Positions 5,481-6,842 of a stretch of DNA of 6,842 nucleotides are shown piece by piece. Each line of letters starts with the position of its first letter. The first letter of the stretch is position 1. A program made the translations under genes and the position numbers. Source of the DNA: Paramuribaculum sp. (lineage in GTDB: Bacteria; Bacteroidota; Bacteroidia; Bacteroidales; Muribaculaceae); the NCBI GenBank assembly GCA_029051965.1, contig JAIDJZ010000069.1, forward strand, positions 1 to 6,842, read 5' to 3'. The notes under the pieces were generated by a model. It was not told the origin of the DNA, did no database searches, and worked only from the letters and a program-made list of their open reading frames with translations.

Positions 5481-5539
5481 ATTCCGCCAAGTCTCATCAG
5501 TCGCATAGTCCGCTATGCTCTTTTTTCAACTCGCGGAAT
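5481..5539. repeat. Nested palindrome between lgt and bioD
   Basis: Outer arms ATTCCGC (5481-5487) and GCGGAAT (5533-5539) enclose an inner hairpin GCATAG (5503-5508), loop TCCG, CTATGC (5513-5518). On the plus strand the inner hairpin is followed by TCTTTTTT, which looks like a terminator, yet no plus-strand gene ends here. On the minus strand, the coding direction, no uridine tract follows. The inner core shares AGTCCGCT with the duplicated module at 48-224 and has the same layout of a short hairpin followed by pyrimidines. This suggests a family of intergenic repeats, inferred from only three examples. Confidence 0.5.
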
Positions 5540-5579
5540 CCGCTCAGTCTTAATTTGATTTAAATACAGACACTCTTTT

Positions 5580-6446
5580 TTATTTCTTTCCGGACTTTTT
5601 TGTGTCGGTCTCGTCGGCAAAGCGGTTGGGGAAAGAGAGTGCGACTTTGGGACGCATCATCGCGTAGACCACCATTGCGACTCCGAGCAGGATGAAGGGG
5701 ATGCTGAGGAGCTGTCCCATGTTGAGGATCATGTCGGCTTCGAAGGCGACCTGGTCGTTTTTGATGAATTCGATGAGGAATCTGGGGAGGAAGATTCCGA
5801 TGAGGAAGACTCCGAAGATCAGTCCGGGACGGCTTTCGAGATTCTTTTTCCAGTACATCCACATCAGGATTACGAAGAGTGTCAGATAGCATAGTGCTTC
5901 GTAGATCTGTGTGGGGTGGCATGCGATGCCTTCATACATGGCATGCCATTCGCGGGAGCGGACGAACCACATGCCCCAGGGGAGAGTGGTCGGACCGCCG
6001 AATATTTCGGAGTTCATGAGGTTGCCGGTTCGGATCATGGCGCCGACGAGGGCTATCGGAATGACGAGGCGGTCGAAAGTCCAGAGGGGGCTTCGCCTGG
6101 TTGTGAAAAAAGAGAAGCAGAGGACACCGATGATTACGCCGATAGTGCCACCGTGGGAGGCGAGGCCGCCGTTCCATATCTTGATGATTTCGGCGGGGTG
6201 GGCGCCGTAGTAGTCCCATTCGTAGAAGAAAACGTGGCCGAGGCGAGCGCCAATGACTGTGCCTGCCAGAGTCCACATCAGAAGGATTCCGAGCCAGCGT
6301 TCGGGAGCACCTTCGTGTCTGAACATGCGAGCTACGATTTCGTAGCCAATCAGGAATCCGAGGGCAAACATCATTCCATACCAGCGAACGGATATGGGGT
6401 TGGAGATTATTTCGGGATTTGCGTTCCAGATTATATAGTTCAACAT
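5580..6446 (-). CDS. lgt: Prolipoprotein diacylglyceryl transferase
   Basis: This inner-membrane enzyme moves a diacylglyceryl group from phosphatidylglycerol to the lipobox cysteine of prolipoproteins, the first step of lipoprotein maturation. From the ATG at 6446 it is 288 residues. An in-frame ATG at 6485 would add 13 residues (MFSGITIF...), but homologues begin near MLNYIIWN and the expected leader contains a hairpin there, so the shorter start is preferred. Landmarks: ISVRWYG (18-24); GGLASHGG (93-100), with the essential histidine H98; the signature IRTGNLMNSE (138-147), with R139; HPTQIYEA (177-184); and PRFLIEF (221-227), with R222. Several hydrophobic segments span the length, and the tail after about 265 is charged and lysine-rich. 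A -7 box lies about 60 bases upstream. DUF4301 diverges from it. Confidence 0.96.
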   Translation of the reverse strand: MLNYIIWNANPEIISNPISVRWYGMMFALGFLIGYEIVARMFRHEGAPERWLGILLMWTLAGTVIGARLGHVFFYEWDYYGAHPAEIIKIWNGGLASHGGTIGVIIGVLCFSFFTTRRSPLWTFDRLVIPIALVGAMIRTGNLMNSEIFGGPTTLPWGMWFVRSREWHAMYEGIACHPTQIYEALCYLTLFVILMWMYWKKNLESRPGLIFGVFLIGIFLPRFLIEFIKNDQVAFEADMILNMGQLLSIPFILLGVAMVVYAMMRPKVALSFPNRFADETDTKKSGKK

Positions 6447-6473
6447 AGGAAAAAGAAAGAAAAAAATGGTGAT

Positions 6474-6489
6474 TCCGGAAAACACCGGA
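6474..6489 (-). other. Small hairpin in the lgt leader
   Basis: TCCGG (6474-6478) and CCGGA (6485-6489) form a 5-bp stem with a 6-base loop, about 28 bases before the lgt start codon and inside the predicted leader. It covers the alternative upstream ATG at 6485. The stem is short and could be chance; no T tract adjoins it and no riboswitch is recognised. Confidence 0.3.
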
Positions 6490-6504
6490 GTATGATTCGG
6501 GATG

Positions 6505-6512
6505 CAAATTTA
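6505..6512 (-). promoter_or_regulatory. Likely -7 box of the lgt promoter
   Basis: On the minus strand TAAATTTG is an exact TAnnTTTG match, placing the transcription start near 6499 and giving a leader of about 50 bases before the preferred lgt ATG. A matching -33 element at 19-21 bases is not evident: TTTG at 6528-6525 is too close. The call therefore rests on the -7 box and its position. Confidence 0.5.
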
Positions 6513-6564
6513 AGCAGAAATCTCCAAATCTTGATCTCCGGCAATGAAAAATGATGGCGAGGGA

Positions 6565-6595
6565 ATTGAAATTAGCAAAAAAATTCGTAGCTTTG
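6565..6595 (+). promoter_or_regulatory. Bacteroidota-type promoter of the DUF4301 gene
   Basis: ATTG (6565-6568), then 19 bases, then TAGCTTTG (6588-6595), an exact TAnnTTTG box. Transcription would start near 6601, about 65 bases before the ATG. It diverges from the lgt promoter, and the two -7 boxes are about 75 bases apart. The leader is AT-rich (AAATTAAAATAATC before the start), as is common in this phylum, which lacks strong Shine-Dalgarno sites. Confidence 0.7.
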
Positions 6596-6666
6596 GCGTT
6601 GGGAAAATGCTATCCATGAAAACAGACTATAAATAACCATTTCATAAAAATTAAAATAATCTTAAT

Positions 6667-6842
6667 ATGTTAAGCCCTGAAGACCTCGCCTACGCCGAAG
6701 AGCGTGGCATGGATGCCTCTCAAGTAGAGGCTCAGCTGAACCGTTTTAAGACCGGTTTCCCTTATCTGAAAATCAAAAGTGCCGCACGCCAGGGCCAAGG
6801 AATCGAGGTCCTTTCTGCTGAAGAAGAGGAAAAAGCCATAGT
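6667..6842 (+). CDS. DUF4301 family protein, N-terminal part (runs off the window)
   Basis: Fifty-eight codons are present before the window ends, with no stop. The opening MLSPEDLAYAEERG, followed by QVEAQLNRFKTGFPYL (residues 19-34) and a later GIEVLS, matches from memory the start of DUF4301 proteins. These are conserved, cytoplasmic proteins of about 500 residues in Bacteroidota with no established function that I know of. Start choice is supported by the upstream promoter and an A/T-rich translation start region. It is the only plus-strand gene here and diverges from lgt. Nothing about its function can be drawn from this fragment. Confidence 0.8.
   Translation, partial: MLSPEDLAYAEERGMDASQVEAQLNRFKTGFPYLKIKSAARQGQGIEVLSAEEEEKAI

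Overview
The window looks like chromosome from a member of the Bacteroidales, possibly Muribaculaceae. This rests on promoters of the Bacteroidota type (TAnnTTTG -7 boxes, two of them with a TTG/TTTG element 19 bases upstream), an Lgt with the Bacteroidetes-style signature IRTGNLMNSE, the start of a DUF4301 gene (a family I know mainly from Bacteroidota), and intrinsic hairpins between compact genes. The family-level placement is inference. Nothing resembles a phage, plasmid, insertion sequence or CRISPR array.

Layout. Bases 1-312 are non-coding. They hold a diverged, duplicated palindrome-containing module and the terminator of the first gene. Seven of the eight complete genes' neighbours and all eight complete genes themselves lie on the minus strand, so they read from right to left. 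In transcription order they are: lgt (lipoprotein diacylglyceryl transferase); then, after a 197-base gap holding a nested palindrome, bioD (dethiobiotin synthetase-like) coupled to a DEDDy 3'-5' exonuclease; then a terminator; then an apparent four-gene operon of a secreted TraB/GumN protein, an ABC ATPase, an ABC-2-type permease and a YtrA-type GntR regulator; then a perfect 14-bp hairpin; then a Flavodoxin_2-type NAD(P)H oxidoreductase. At the far right a DUF4301 gene starts on the plus strand, diverging from lgt, and runs off the window.

How they fit together. The TraB/ABC/GntR block has gaps of 24, -4 and 12 bases and a clear promoter in front. Across the expected transcription start of that promoter lies a perfect 13-bp inverted repeat with a 6-base spacer. 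The simplest reading is an operator, and the GntR protein encoded at the end of the same operon is the obvious candidate to bind it. That would make a feedback-controlled ABC module with a periplasmic TraB/GumN partner. The substrate cannot be told from sequence. The second point of interest is bioD: its nucleotide-binding loop has lost the glycine before the lysine (GIPPDAAKT), it has a TTG start, and a run of seven C bases encodes the altered residues. The other genes look like ordinary housekeeping genes.
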